Below, piece by piece: positions 36,198 through 48,900 of a DNA stretch of 64,000 nt. This DNA is from Dermacentor variabilis (lineage: Eukaryota > Arthropoda > Arachnida > Ixodida > Ixodidae), in NCBI RefSeq assembly GCF_050947875.1, contig NC_134568.1, positions 199,244,258 to 199,308,257 of the forward strand, in the 5' to 3' direction. A model generated the notes under the pieces. That model did no database searches. It was not told where the DNA came from and worked only from the letters and a program-made list of their open reading frames with translations. Numbering within the stretch: position 1 is the first letter of the stretch; each line of letters opens with the position of its first letter. The translations under genes were made by a program, and so were the position numbers.

Positions 36198-37200
36198 GAG
36201 AGAGAGAAATGAAAGGCAGGGATGTTAACCAGGACTGAGCCCGGTTGGCTACCCTACAGTGGGGGAAGCGAAAATGGGAGGGAAAGATTAAGAGAAGAAA
36301 AGAAAGTCTGCTGTGGATATCGCCGACGTGGTAATAGTGTTCTGCTCTCTATCCCCTGACGGTCACTCAGTCCGGATCACAGACGGTCGCTCGATCTGGT
36401 AGCTTTCAAGTATTGCAGCAGCACTTCTGCGGCCTTTTGTAGCTGCGATGTGCGAGACCATGGTCTCAAGATCTTGTTCAAAGTCAACGTTTTTCTACCT
36501 AACTGATTTAGAACTGTGCAGAAGTCATGTCTTTCATTTTCAAAAGATGGGCAGATTCCCAGTAAATGTTCTTTAGTCTCCTCGACACCGCCAGCATTGC
36601 AGTCGGCGCTATCAGCCATTCCAATCAAACACGCATATGCATTGGTGAATGCGACGACCAAGCGTAAGCGGCACAGCATTGTTTCCTCATTTCGCGGAAG
36701 CCCAAGTAACAGCCGCAGTTGCACAGATGGGTCGAGAGAATTGAATCGATGCCGGGTGAATTCAGGTGCGTGCCACTGCTCCAATGTCATACGATGCGCT
36801 AGCTTGCTAATGTGGTCGGCTACGTTAGTGCTCTATAAAGGTACGGAAACAAGGCTTGCTCCTTCCTGTGCTTTCCTAGCAGCTTCGTCGTCCAGGTCGT
36901 TACAGGAGATACCGCAATGAACCGACAGCCACTGAAGCACGACGTCGTGTCCTTTCGCGATCATATGATGGTGCGTTTATATCATATCTCTAAGACGAAT
37001 TGTTCACAGGACCCGCGACAAAGAGCTGACAAAAGACATTGTAGGGCCGCCTACGAGTCACAGAATATTGCCAAATAATTAGCTGGTTGTTTATATAATC
37101 AACGGCGCCTCGGAGGGCAACAAGCTCCGAACCGTTAGATGTTGTCAAGTGAGAAATCTTGTATCGGACGCTTAGTGATCGTGATGGTATAACCACTGCG
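36198..37200 (-). mobile_element. RNase H-type LINE 3' end, copy 4
   Basis: On the minus strand an RNase H fragment (SHLTTSNGSELVALRGAVDY, 37190-37080) precedes the C-terminal frame (LVVAFTNAYACLIGMADSAD, CNAGGVEETKEHLLGICPSF, QKAAEVLLQYLKATRSSDRL, 36790-36377). The tail is gagagagaaatgaaaggcag at 36199. Frameshifts separate the parts. Confidence 0.8.
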
Positions 37201-37491
37201 CCAGTGGAACCGCGTCAGAGTGTGTTTTGTAGCTTATGGGGCATTGAAGCCCCATTATGCTTTAATCTCAACAGTATAGAACAACGCGCAGGGAAGGATC
37301 ACACATAGCACCTGCAGCTGTGTATACGGCTGGCAAGAAGAAAAAAAAAAGTACACATGTAGCGCTTGCGGTGCATCTGTATTTCTTTTTTTCCGCTGGA
37401 TTAGCCGATGCCGTCAGACACGGGACTCCAAGGTAACGACCGCAAACTTGTGCTGTGCACTTGTAGCATTTCACCGCTAAATTGTTAGTTA

Positions 37492-37712
37492 ACCGCCGTG
37501 GCGGCCTAGTGGCTATATGGTGTTGCGAGGTAGCGGAATCAAATCCCGACCGCGGCGGCCGCATTTCGATGGCAGAGAAATGCAAAAAACGCCCGTATCC
37601 CGTGCATTAGGGGGCACGTTAAAGATCCCCTGGTGGTCAAAATTAAGCCGGAGTCCTCCACTACGGCGTACCTCATAATCAAATTGTGGTTTTGTCACGT
37701 AAAATCCCACAA
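37492..37712 (+). mobile_element. SINE A, near full length
   Basis: The tRNA-like head ccgccgtggcggcctagtgg (37493) and B-box-like aatcaaatcccgacc are followed by the family body (gcacgttaaagatcccctgg, tccactacggcgtacctcat) and end tcacgtaaaatcccacaatt. Diverged from the other copies. Confidence 0.8.
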
Positions 37713-38124
37713 TTCAATTCAATTTAAATTCTTATTTGCGTACGTCTAGCGTCGCATTGGCTCCCTTGTGCCTAATACTGAAATGAATGAACCGAAACGC
37801 AATTTACTACTTCGGCTAAACGAAAAAGACTATAGTAGAAGCTACCTTTCGCCACTTTAGGGAAATATTAAGCGGTACATTAATAGGTATACCTTGGTGG
37901 ACGCGTCAGCGCTGGGCTGCATCCAAGGTACGGCTTGCCGTGGCATTTCGAAATTCATGAGTGATACAAAGTAGGTACCTTGCTATTATAGCTTTTAAGT
38001 CATCCCGCTATGTGCCTGTATGTGATTCAGTTATGTGTCATTTCAATGAACCTCCCTGAGGCCAACTGGAATCACTGGGTGTGTGGCGCTGCGCATGACC
38101 AAAAAAAGAAGTTGTATAATATTT

Positions 38125-39310
38125 CTCGCGAGCTGGAGGGAATCGAACCTGCATCATATATATTCCAAAAATTTGCTCTAAACACATGCATATTCCCACA
38201 CGCGCTACGCGAGGACTACGCGCACCACCGCTAGGAGGCGCAACGTGTCCAAAAGGAATTCCACCCAGTGAGACCCGTAAGTAAAGTGCACCTTCCAGAA
38301 GCACTTGGATTTAAAGTGGACGGAAGCATCAAGCGGTCAGCAGGCGAGATAAGCAAGAGACGTTTAGATTATTGGCGGAAAAAAATTCACCGACCATTAC
38401 AATACTTCCTAATGCGAAATTGGAGCGGAGCTGTGTACGTGTTTTCATGTCGCGACAATCTGTCTCGTGCGGCACTTTGCAAACGGAGCTAAGTGTGGCT
38501 ATACTGCCTCGTTAATCGGGAGATCGCGAGAGGAAGCATGTGGGTGATGCACGGGCGCGATTCACAGCATCCGCAGCCGACTACCACCGCTCATGCAGCG
38601 CTTTGCTTCCATACAGACGACGCGCGCTACTCTCGCGCCATCTCGTGGCCATCGTCGCCGCAAAGCCGCTCGTGCACGGCACGAAGCGTTTCATCTCGCG
38701 CTTTCTCCATACCCTCCTCCTCCGCTTTCCTCCTGGCGCTCTTCGCGCTCGCGGCTTTTTTTCATCCCCCGCTGCACTGCGCGTTCTCTCTAATCTTTCG
38801 CTCTGTTCGTTCGCTCAGTTACGAGGTAGGACGCCGACTCCGACGCTCGCCGCCAGAACGCGCGCCTAAGAGCTGCGCTCTAAAAAAATGAGGGAAGAGA
38901 ACGACACGACCGGAACCGTTACATGCATATGTAGCGGTACAATGCAGATAGAACAGTTTCTAGGAAGAGAAAAAAAAGAAGATTAGAGAGATGTATACAC
39001 AAATGGCTAGAATGAAAATCTTGTATAGTATACCTGATTAACTTAAGCTGGCTAGGTGACTATTTGTCACCTAGTTTCAAAGTTTGTCACCGCCTCGTTT
39101 CAAAGGGGACGCCAATAAATCATCGTCATTATCGTCGTCATGAAAGCGCAAGAGAGGAGCCCCGCTGCAGTGCACGCGTCATGCAGGACGCGTTTCGGCG
39201 GCGCAAATGCGATGTGTCGCTACACTGCTTCAATGCTAATCGCATTAATGTCGACAGTCATCTTGAGATCGGTTTTGCCGGATTCCTTATCATTATCTCT
39301 TTGAGATAGT
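38125..39310 (+). repeat. Repeat family E, probably split by an insertion
   Basis: ctcgcgagctggagggaatc and gaacctgcat (38126-38155), plus accaccgctaggaggcgcaa (38223), parallel 50280-50365 (ctcggtggaatcgaacctgc, cgccgctagatggcgcagca). The continuation tgtgtcgctacactgcttca and taatcgcattaatgtcgaca is at 39212-39256, but directly follows in the copy at 50280. Roughly 38300-39130 is therefore foreign, including the GC-rich stretch 38440-38890, whose long ORFs (such as 38493-38891) look like repeat shadows. Confidence 0.45.
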
Positions 39311-39765
39311 TGGCGCTTGCGTCACGTAGCATATCCCGAGTGAGAGCATGTGCACGTGCGCAGATGTCCATTAGGCCACAGACACAGGAATGAAACGCGT
39401 GAGTGATAATCGAAGTCACAACTGTATTTTTCATGTGTCACGTCGCATAAGAAGTTGCTTATAAAAGTGAAAACGTACCAGTTCCTTCAATTTCTTCCTC
39501 TCGTGGCAAAGAGCACGTTGAGACGCTGTGTTAGTTAATATTTATTTATATATTTGATTTATTTGTAAGTACCTTACACAATGCCCCTCGTGGGCATTGT
39601 GGACGCCCAGTGAACACATACATATAACTCAAAATACATTAACACCTTAACAAAGTAAAAGCTCGATTAGTGCACAAAAATTCGAATGAACCCAAGAACT
39701 TAACAAGATATGCTATCAAAGCAAGGGAGTAACAATATCACTCCAAATGGAAGAAACAAATAAAA

Positions 39766-40512
39766 ATACAAGGACACCTAGGCATTTCTTATGAGTTGTG
39801 AATGCGAAAGCATTAATGTCCAATTGAACGCCTCTGAGCGGTCCTTCGAATTATGAACTCCTCTCGGGCAAGCGGGTGCGTTGTGATGCTTGGCTAGCGC
39901 CTCCAAGATAGCACAAGGCCGGTGCACATGGATCTATGACGTCGTGCTATCTTGCACGAGTGCCATAGAATCTAATGAGTGCGCTCCCAAGTAAGCTGCG
40001 ATGTTTTTGATGTCACTACCTTCATCACGCTGGGCTTAGCAACGGAAGTCTCTGTCCAAGAAGCATGATATTATAAAGCAGAGTGCCCGCGCCTGCTGTC
40101 AATGAGGCGCTGGTTTAGCCTATATGGGTAAGACACTTTCTGGTGTCTGAGCGTGCGGTCGCAAGTTGGAAACTCGCTACCGCCAATGTTTTCCTTTCGA
40201 ATTTATTCGGGTTTTCTTACGCGTTAACTTTTTTATAGTGATTGCCGAGGCGAAGTTAGACCGCAGGCAGCTTGCGCGGACGAGGAACGCGTGGATAACG
40301 CGGGTTCGCGAGAGCGAGGCTGACGTGGCGTGGCGGCGATGCCCCTCACGCAACACCTGGTGGGCCAGCGCGGCAGCAGGTGTTCGCCCGCTTTGATCTG
40401 TCCAGGCGCCCACGTGACGTGGCGTCGCCGCCAATGGGAATTTAGGCGCCGCTTCGCTGCTACAGACGCCGGCAATTTTGCTCAATGGGCCATTTGATGC
40501 TTTCGCATCAAA
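39766..40512 (+). repeat. GC-rich repeat family D, copy 1 (inserted in LINE 3' UTR)
   Basis: It begins aggacacctaggcatttctt and gagttgtgaatgcgaaagca and ends gatgctttcgcatcaaag. The second copy (51311-51724) is in the opposite orientation and shares both ends. The ends carry gcgaaagc / gctttcgc as short inverted motifs. It looks like a MITE-type or other non-coding element; its ORFs (such as 40177-40485 minus) have no family features. Confidence 0.55.
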
Positions 40513-41992
40513 GAATCAAAAAAGCAACAACGAAGAAAAAAACTATTTTAACTCAACGGCAGCAGTGCTGCGAAGAATAAAAACAATAGACAAACGAGCG
40601 CATTCATGTAAAATATAAAGAAAGAAAGAAAGACATATCGGCACCAGTACTATATAGCCAAGTGCAATGGTTAAAGTGGCAAATACAAAACATCGGGTTT
40701 TGGAGCACATCTATTTTTTAACAATATCGCAAAACTTTGCGCGATCTCGCTCTGATACAGGGTTATCCGGAAGGTCATTCCACAAACAGATAGCTCGTGG
40801 AAGAGCATATAAGTGAAATGCTCTAATAGCAACGCGTACGCGCGCGCTAAGATAAAGTTATTATTCAGTCTGCGTGAATTCCAATGAGCGAGATTAAGAT
40901 GTACAGAGGATGTCATACAGGGGTGAATAAATTTGTGGAATAGCGATAAAAGAGTAATGTCAGGACGACTAATTAATGGCTGAAGTGAAAGTTCTTGTTT
41001 AGTTTGCGTTTTCCTGGATGGGTATATGTAATTATGCCCGATGAACCGACTGGCTCGGTTCTGAATGGCTTCTAAAGGGCTTATAAGGTATTGTTGATAC
41101 GCTGACCAACTTGAGGAGGCAAAGTTGCGGACGAATTAAATCTAGAGAAGCCAGTTTACGCACACTGGAGGGAGAATTATGTGGGTTACGCTGTGGATAA
41201 CCTAAATATCTTGATACGTTAGCGCAGATGGAAGTAATATGTGACTACCAAGAAAGATTCGGGGTTAGACTTGTGTCTAGGTATTTGTACTGCGTAGTGC
41301 GTTTCACAATTTTGTTACCAATTTTATATTGGCCGCTACTGTCAATAAGTTGACGGCTAAAGAGGGCTAGTTTGCGCTTGGAAACGTTACACCACTCACC
41401 AATACTTTCAAGGTACTATTGAAGGGCGAGATGGTCACTATTGTTGTAAATTGGACGCTAAATAATACTATCTGCAAAGATGGGCATTCAAGATGGTATG
41501 TTGTAAGGCAAGTCATTAATGTAGATTAGAAAAAGTAAGAGGCATAGAACGCTGCCTTGCGGTACACTCTAAGCTGGGTAACACTTACTATAGGTGCACA
41601 TTTTCAAATACTAGTATCATTCTATTGTAAAAGTTACCTGTAACCTATAGGTATGTAACCTTTAGTAAACGTATACGCACGGACCTGTAACCCATAGGAT
41701 TGGTATATATGCTTCCTATATTTTACAGGTAAGAGAAGCAACCAGTTCCGCCATTCTTTTGCCCCCTGCTCGTTTTAAGTGCTGTTCGATATCGTCTAAA
41801 CGTCTTGCATACCTAACCGCGTTCACGGTCACCTGCGTACGTGAGATTACGAACTACGAGGTTAGAACCATTGCGATAATAGTATGTTGTGATACCTACC
41901 CGTCTATCGCGGATAAATCAAGAGAGTTTTTAGGCATATGTAAGATCCTCTGGGCTAGACTCCTCCGCAATAAGGTGGCCTCGCCGCCTACA

Positions 41993-41996
<4 letters not shown>

Positions 41997-42044
<48 letters not shown>
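41997..42044. repeat. (TA)n microsatellite
   Basis: About 24 TA units just 5' of the RTE copy. Confidence 0.97.
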
Positions 42045-42045
<1 letters not shown>

Positions 42046-42887
42046 TCCAGCACGCTACATCTACAGGCTTGGAGTGGCACTTGACACCGGCAAAAGATGC
42101 CGAGAGCCAGTGGGGCTATACTAATCCAGGTACAACCAAATTAATGAGACCCACTAAGCTTCCACAAATGACACTCCCTCACCAGATCAGAAATTGGCCT
42201 CCCTGGTGTTGTATTCGGCGACTCCCTCCCAAATGGCTCAATCGATCAACCGATGGCCCTCAGTCCCCAGCAGCTGCGGAGCAACTGACTAAAGCTGCGG
42301 TCAGACCTGTAACGAAGCAGAGGGCGCTAAGAATTTCTGGACCCGGAATGGCCGCCAATGGAAACTGACCCTGGCATTAACCTTTAACGCCCGAACTCTC
42401 TCGAATGAAGCTAGCTTAGCAGGACTCTTTGAGGAAATATCAGGCATTGATAGGGATATCATTGGCCTTAGTGAGGTTAGCTAGAAGAACTGGTGAGGCT
42501 TATACAGCGCTAACAGCCATCTCATCTGCTATAGAGAACTCCCAGATAAGAAGCAATACGGGGTGCCATTCCTAATCCATAAGGACATAACGGGCAACAT
42601 TGACGAATTCTACAGTATTAATGAGAGGGTAGCAGTATAGTCGTAATAAAACCTAATAAGAGTTAGTACAAGCCTACGCTCCTACCTCCAGTCATGATGA
42701 TGAAATAGATCAGCTTTATGAAGATGTTGAATTAGCGATGAGAAAAGTGCAAACTCAGTAAACTGTTGTAATGGGCGACTTCAATAAAAAGTGGGGAAAA
42801 AGCAGGCTGGTGAACAAGCAATCGGAAACTACGGCGTTGATTCTAGGAACGCTAGAGGAGAGATGCTAGTAGAATTCGTGGAAAGGA

Positions 42888-43126
42888 AAAAAAATTAAAT
42901 TAAGGGGTTTAACGTGCCAAAACCACTTTCTGATTATGAGGCACGCCGCAGTGGAGGACTTCGGAAATTTCGACCTTCTGGAGTTCTTTAACGTGACCTA
43001 ATTCTAAGTACACGGGCGTTTTCGCATTTCGCCCCCATCCAAATGCGGCCGCCGCGGCCGGGATTCGATCCCGCGACCTCGTGGTCAACAGCCCAACACC
43101 ATAGCCGCTGAGCAACCACGGCGGGT
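42888..43126 (-). mobile_element. SINE A in the RTE copy, with 15-bp target duplication
   Basis: A full-length family A copy with its head at 43126 (minus strand). The target duplication is aattcgtggaaagga (42873-42887) against aattcgtgaaaagga (43127-43141), one mismatch. Confidence 0.9.
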
Positions 43127-43951
43127 AATTCGTGAAAAGGAGTAAGCTGCGAATAATTAATACCTTGTTCAGAAGCGTAGCACAAGAAATTGGACCTGGA
43201 AAAGCCCTAATAGTGAAACAAGAAATGAAATAGGTTTCATACTTCCTGCCGACCCCAGAATAGTGCAGGATATAGAAGTGTTAGGTAGGGTAAAAATGCA
43301 GTGATCATAGGTTAGTGAGGTCTAGGATTCACCTCACTTTGAAGAGAGAAAGAGCAAAATTGCTCAGGAAGAAATAGGACAACATATACGAAGTAAGGGT
43401 AAAAGCAGACCAATTTAGGTTGGTATACTATTCAGCCTTAGAACAGAGATATGAAGCTGACATAGAGGTAATAAATGAAACCATAAATAGGCTGGCTTCA
43501 GAAGCAGCAATAGAAGTGGGAGGTAAGACACCAAGGCAAACAGTAGGTATGCTTTCCCAAGTAACAAAGTACCTAATAAAGAAACGACAAAGAAGGAAAT
43601 TGTCCAACTCAAGAGATCAGATAGAATTCACGGAACTGCAAAACTGATCAACATGGAGAAAATAAGGAATATTCGAAATTATAACGTGAGAAAGACAGGA
43701 AGAGGTAAAAAATGGACGCAGCATGAAATCAGTGAGAAGGAAAGTTGGCACAGGACAAAGGAAGATGTATGCGCTCAAAGATAAGCAGGGTAATATAAGC
43801 AGTAATCTCGAAAATAAAAGCAGCGGAAGAATTCTATATTGACCTGCACAGTACTCAGACCAGCCATGATACCTTCATTCGAAGTAGTAATGAACAGGTT
43901 ACAGAGGCTTCTTCTATACGTAATAGTTCAGCGGAAACCCGCAAGCTGGAG

Positions 43952-44048
43952 AGAAGTAATTAATCAAGGGAAAATGAGACGTCCAACCAAACGTAGCAAA
44001 TTGCTACGCTTGGGTGGATGCCTCATTTTCCCTTGATTAATTATTTCT
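43952..44048. repeat. Fold-back sequence, 48-bp arms, in the RTE copy
   Basis: Symmetric about 44000 (gtagcaa-a-ttgctac). The arms run out to agaa/ttct with about five mismatches and contain attaatcaagggaaaatgag and its inverse. It sits between the RTE linker and RT frames, where the coding sequence resumes directly after it (SDEVRRALQDM). It is thus an insertion, probably a small palindromic MITE. Confidence 0.85.
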
Positions 44049-44952
44049 TCTATACTCAGTGATGAAGTTAGAAGGGCCTTGCAAGACATGAAACGGGGAA
44101 AAATGGCAGGAGAAGATGGAATAACAGTCAATTTAATCAAACATGGAGAAGACATAATGCTTGAAAAACTGGCGGCCCTTTATACGAATTGTCTATCGAC
44201 TTCAAGGGTCCCAGAGAACTGGAAGAATGCCAACGTTATACTAATTCACAAAAAAGGAGACGTTAAAGAATTAAAAATATATATATAGGCCCATTAGCTT
44301 ACTCCCAGTATTACATAAGATATTCACGAAGATAATTTTCAATAGAATAAGAGCAACACTGGACTTCAGTCAACCAAGCGAACAGGCTGCCTTCAGGAAG
44401 GGATACTCTACAATGGATCACATTCATGTCATTAATGACGTAATCGAGAAATCTGCAGAGTACAATCAGCCTCTTTGTATGGCTTTCATAGATTACAAAA
44501 AGGCATCTGATTCAGTGCATTCAAAGCATAAATATTATAAAAATAATTCATTTGTTATCTTGATAGCCACATGAAAATATTTAATAATTAGTAAAACTTT
44601 TGTTTGCGGTAGTTTGTTCATAATGAATATAAAGGCAGGGCAGCGCAATAACTATCACAAAGGGACAAGTATATAGCAATGCGTTTAACCAGTTAACGTC
44701 TCCATTCTTGGTCTGTGTTATTGCACGCTGCCCTGTCGGTACTTTCATGCAGTAAAAATTTAATGTTATAACTTTGATAGCGCTCCTATTTATTACTCAT
44801 TTGCCTATAAATGTGGCACGAGATGGTACGCAGGAAAAATCATCACTTGTCAAATACCTCACTTAAAGTATACTGTTTACTGGGTCTCCCACACAGAAAT
44901 ATTTGATTGGCTTAAGAAAATTGAGAGCATTAAATTAGAAAAATAACTCTTT

Positions 44953-45187
44953 AAAATATTAAATTATATTTGGCGTTTTACGTACCAAAAGAAATTTGTA
45001 ATTATGAGGCACGCCGTAGTGGAGATTTCCGGAAAATTTTACCACCTGGGGTTCTTTTGCGTGCACCTAAATCTAAGTACACGGGTGTTTTCGCCACCAT
45101 TGAAATGCGGCCGCCGTGGCCGGGATTCGATCCCGCGAGCACGCGCTCAGCAGCCGAACACCTTAGCCACTGAGCAACCACGGCGGG
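44953..45187 (-). mobile_element. SINE A, full length, with imperfect target duplication
   Basis: The head is at 45187 on the minus strand and the body runs down to about 44965 (ggcgttttacgtaccaaaag). Flanks tagaaaaataactcttta (44936) and tagaaaaacaacctttatt (45188) are an imperfect duplication, indicating an older insertion than the one at 42888. Confidence 0.82.
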
Positions 45188-45204
45188 TAGAAAAACAACC
45201 TTTA

Positions 45205-48200
45205 TTCAGAAATAGATTGTTTAAAAATTTAATAACGACGCACAATAAAGGCATCAAAATACAGCTTGCTAATACGCAACAGTGAACAATACCAATTATC
45301 CATATGACTAGAAAGAACTAATAACATGAAATTCAAAACTACTTCATCGCAAGAAACTAGTTTTACCCAAGTAGCAATAATTTTTTCAGGGCTGACAGCT
45401 TCTGTCAGTCGTTGAAGCGTTTAAGAAAAGTGTATCAGTTATTTTCCTTACTATATTTATTTATGCACTTTCTTACAAAACAAGAATCGCACTAAAAGTA
45501 TGCAGTTATACTGGCCGAGATGTTAATAGAGAACCCAAACTCCTTTGTTTGGAAAAAGATGATATTGTAGGAAACTATTCTGAAAGGTATTGTTGAGCTT
45601 CATAGTGACACGTATGTGAACGTTTACCTGAAAAGGACTGACAACAGATCTTTAAGCACCAAATTTTTTTATGGCGCAACGCAATTAGCTCACCCTCGGT
45701 AGTGTTTACACCTGCAGTGGTTACTTCCAGAAGCGCATGGATATTTTGTAAGCACAATTTTTTTATCCTCCAGCAACGCTGAGAAGTGAGAGCGATGCTG
45801 ATAGCCAGCTTCGCAAATTGTGAAAGCTGCCAATCATTCTGCTTTCACAGGAGCGAGTACAACTGCGGTTAACCACTTACATTTCGACCTTTTCAACCAC
45901 TTTTGAAAATAAAGAAGCTGGTATTTAGGTTTACGTTGTTGGAAAGACATTTCTTATATTTGTACCGTATTTCCCTCCAAGTACACGCTGCATCATGGCT
46001 GGCTGGTCCCCGTCGTCGTGGTTCTGTCGATAGACGAGCCAAGCCAACTCGTCGAAAACGAAGGCGACGGCAGCACCGCTTTTCTGCTCACTACAAACTA
46101 AGGCTAATCTGCACATTGTAAGTCAGGAAAAACTTATAATAATGACAAGTATAGTGCATTTCAATACTAATAAAAATACCAGGAACCGCGTACACTAGTA
46201 GAAGGTCACGTGGTGAACCTCTTATGCAGCTTCATGTTTTTGCCGCGTGGGCCGCCATAGGTCATTTTTCGCGACTTTTGGTCAGTAATTACAAATATAA
46301 AAACATCTTTAATGAAGGAAAACATGGCTCGTTCTAGCCATTAATACAAGCAATCTTTCCATCAGCGGAGTTATCTCGATTCATGTTCTGAGCGGTTGTC
46401 TGTCCCTTAAAGAGCATAGGTTATTACTAAGTGAACATCAATATTATAACCCTAAATTTTAATAAAGCTTCATATTTGATAGATTTATATGAAAACTAGG
46501 CGCATAATGGGACAAGACAATCCAGAGGCACATTTCAGCAAATGACCTTTTCTTAAGTAACCTTTTTCTTCAACAATGCTAAAAAGCACTTCGAACGTTT
46601 GCAAGTAACTCCCCCAGGCACAATTTCCCTTGGCAGTACAAGCTTTTGTGTTAGTAAAATGTTTTGAGAAAAGACATACGAGTAATCCAGGCTCTTAATG
46701 TAGTATACTAAGTGCCAGAGGATGAGGAAGCACTCCAGACCACCAGTAGAAAGTTGAATAACTTCAGCCTGAGTGCCACCAAAAACGCAGATTCCTTCTT
46801 TGGCTGCTATTTATGTGGGGGGCCATCACTTGTAGCTCTCCAGAGGGCAGCGACACTTATAAAATATCTGCGAAAGGTAGTGAAAACAACACAAGTGTTA
46901 TAGTTGCATTGGTATAAAGCGCAACATCATGAGGCGCCTGTAAACAAAGAAAAAATAATAAAATGTTGCTATCAACTGTCCAGCGTGCAGAACAAGGCTG
47001 CCTCCACAATGGCTTCATCCCACAATGAAACAGGTTTACCGTTGGTAACTACAACACTTTAATTTCGCTGTTGTTGCTCCACGTGATGTTAATTTTAAGC
47101 CGTCTTCACTCCTTTTGCAGCTCGATCTGCAAAAGCTTTCAACGATGCTTTTTTGGCGAATGCACATACCTCGTTTATCAGAGGATGTCCTATCGTGCGT
47201 TACAAGTGATTGATGCTATATAAAAGTGCGCATTCACGCCCTTCGTTTTCAAAGAACATCTTTACAGTACTGGTCACATTTTTCTCCAGGCCCACAATGT
47301 TTAAACGAAACCTCAGTTCCGCGTCAATGCACAGCTATAAGAAAAAACAGTCAAATAAAAATGAAGCAGTGGCTAGCAGTAAATGCAGGTTGATTTTTAA
47401 ACGAATTATATCGCTATTAAAATAAATGCTTCTACGTAATCATTGCGGCATATCCACCCATACCTTTATTTGCATAAGGTGGCCCGACGCATGGCAGACG
47501 AAGGGCAACCGATACCCTGGGCGGCTCTGCAGGCGTACATTAAAGAAATTATCACCTCAGTAGAAAATCAAAAGATGGCGTTGAGAAAACCTCTGTGGAC
47601 ATAATCTTTCACAGGCTTTTCTAAACATGCAAATTTAACCAAGCATTAAAATATAATTGGATTATCCTGAAAGCGTCGTAAACGTCCTAGCAACCACTGC
47701 TTCAGATACTTGCTCTAGTGGAACCAATTTCTGCGTTTGCAATTTATTACCGCCAGGATCGGAGTTGCGAGCACGTGCATTTGTGGCCTGACATTGGGGC
47801 TAACGCACGCGGTCACGTGCGAACAAAAGACATCAGCCAGAGGGCAACCAGAAACGCATGTAGCTTCCATTGCATGTGCTGCACCGTTAGAGTGAAATGG
47901 AGTCATCACCATTCTGTCGCCGTTTCTACGGACGGGACACCGTCGATGTTGCATGAACTGAATGGTAGTCAAGCACGTAGAAAAGTCACACCGCTACATT
48001 CAGGCCTAACGATCCCTTAACAGTTCATAGAGAAGCTCCTGTCCCTTAATAGCTGGCGGTGTAGAACAGCGCAATGAGTCAGAGCACCTATTCATTGAAC
48101 TAGCACCTCTGGTGCGCGACAAGAATCCGCAGTTGGCAAAGCCATCGCGTATACGCAAATGCGTAGACACAAATTAGACCCAGTTTTGCTCCTAGACACT

Positions 48201-48900
48201 GGATACGTTCGAAAAGCTGGTGCAGCAGGCGAACGCAGTTTGAACAAAAAGCCCTTACCAAGGTCAAGTGTCCTCCCGTGGACGCCGGCGCAGTGGTCAT
48301 AATATTCACACTTTATCTGTGACAAACCTGTAACCGCGTGAACATGCATGTTCACCATGCACGAACTGGCCCAGCAACCTAATCTACTAAACTGTAACCG
48401 CGTATTGCTTGCAGTCGCACAATGGTTCGCTGCATCACGCCGAACAGGTTTTTGTTGGCGAAGGCCATGGACCGTTACGGCACGAAACATGCGTATGCGA
48501 GAGGCAAAACAAGCAAAACTACCGTACGAAATACCACGAAACGTCAAACAGCCATAATAGAATGTATTCCATCGTGCGCAAATGCGAGACGGCAAGGAGA
48601 GATGAAGTTTAATGAAGTTGCCAGACCGCGCCATCTGGTTGAAGCAGGTGGGAACACGCAGTATACCTTTCCCTGCTCTAATTGAATAAATGAGTTGCGT
48701 CGCCGTTTATGGACTACTGTGTACAGGTTACACACCGGATGTTATTGATGCAACCCTCAAATGGGCTCCCTGACCTATAATCGGCTGTCAATAAGAACGC
48801 GTAACCCTTATACTAAACGAAAATAATTGAAAAATCACAACGACTGCCGCTGTAACCTCTACTTTGTAAGTTAATGCCACGTAGAAGTTACATTAAAGGT
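45205..48900. other. Interior of the TIR element, no transposase recognised
   Basis: Short ORFs on both strands. The longest (minus 48092-48634, 180 codons) is Cys/Arg-rich without a family pattern. The best coding-like trace is minus 47335-47100, with an in-frame stop and a candidate acceptor (cttatag) before it. Confidence 0.35.

Larger units (their letters stand above)
42060..44521 (+). mobile_element. RTE-type LINE: endonuclease and N-terminal RT, interrupted, 3'-truncated
   Basis: The endonuclease start reads LTFNARTLSNEASLAGLFEE, ISGIDRDIIGLSEV (42380-42480). The linker reads LVYYSALEQRYEADIEVINE (43420). The RT reads LQDMKRGKMAGEDGITVNLI, VPENWKNANVILIHKKGD, RPISLLPVLHKIFTKIIFNR and FRKGYSTMDHIHVINDVIEK, up to AFIDYKKASDSVHS. 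The copy then stops abruptly at about 44521, before the FADD catalytic box. It is interrupted by a SINE at 42889 and by a palindrome at 43952. Numerous frameshifts. Confidence 0.85.

Noticed and set aside
38493..38891. 132-codon membrane-like ORF
   Set aside because: It lies in a GC-rich dispersed-looking repeat with overlapping ORFs in the other frames and no family features.
48092..48634. 180-codon ORF as the transposase of the TIR element
   Set aside because: Cys/Arg-rich with no DDE/D-type or helix-turn-helix pattern, and opposite-strand ORFs are equally open.
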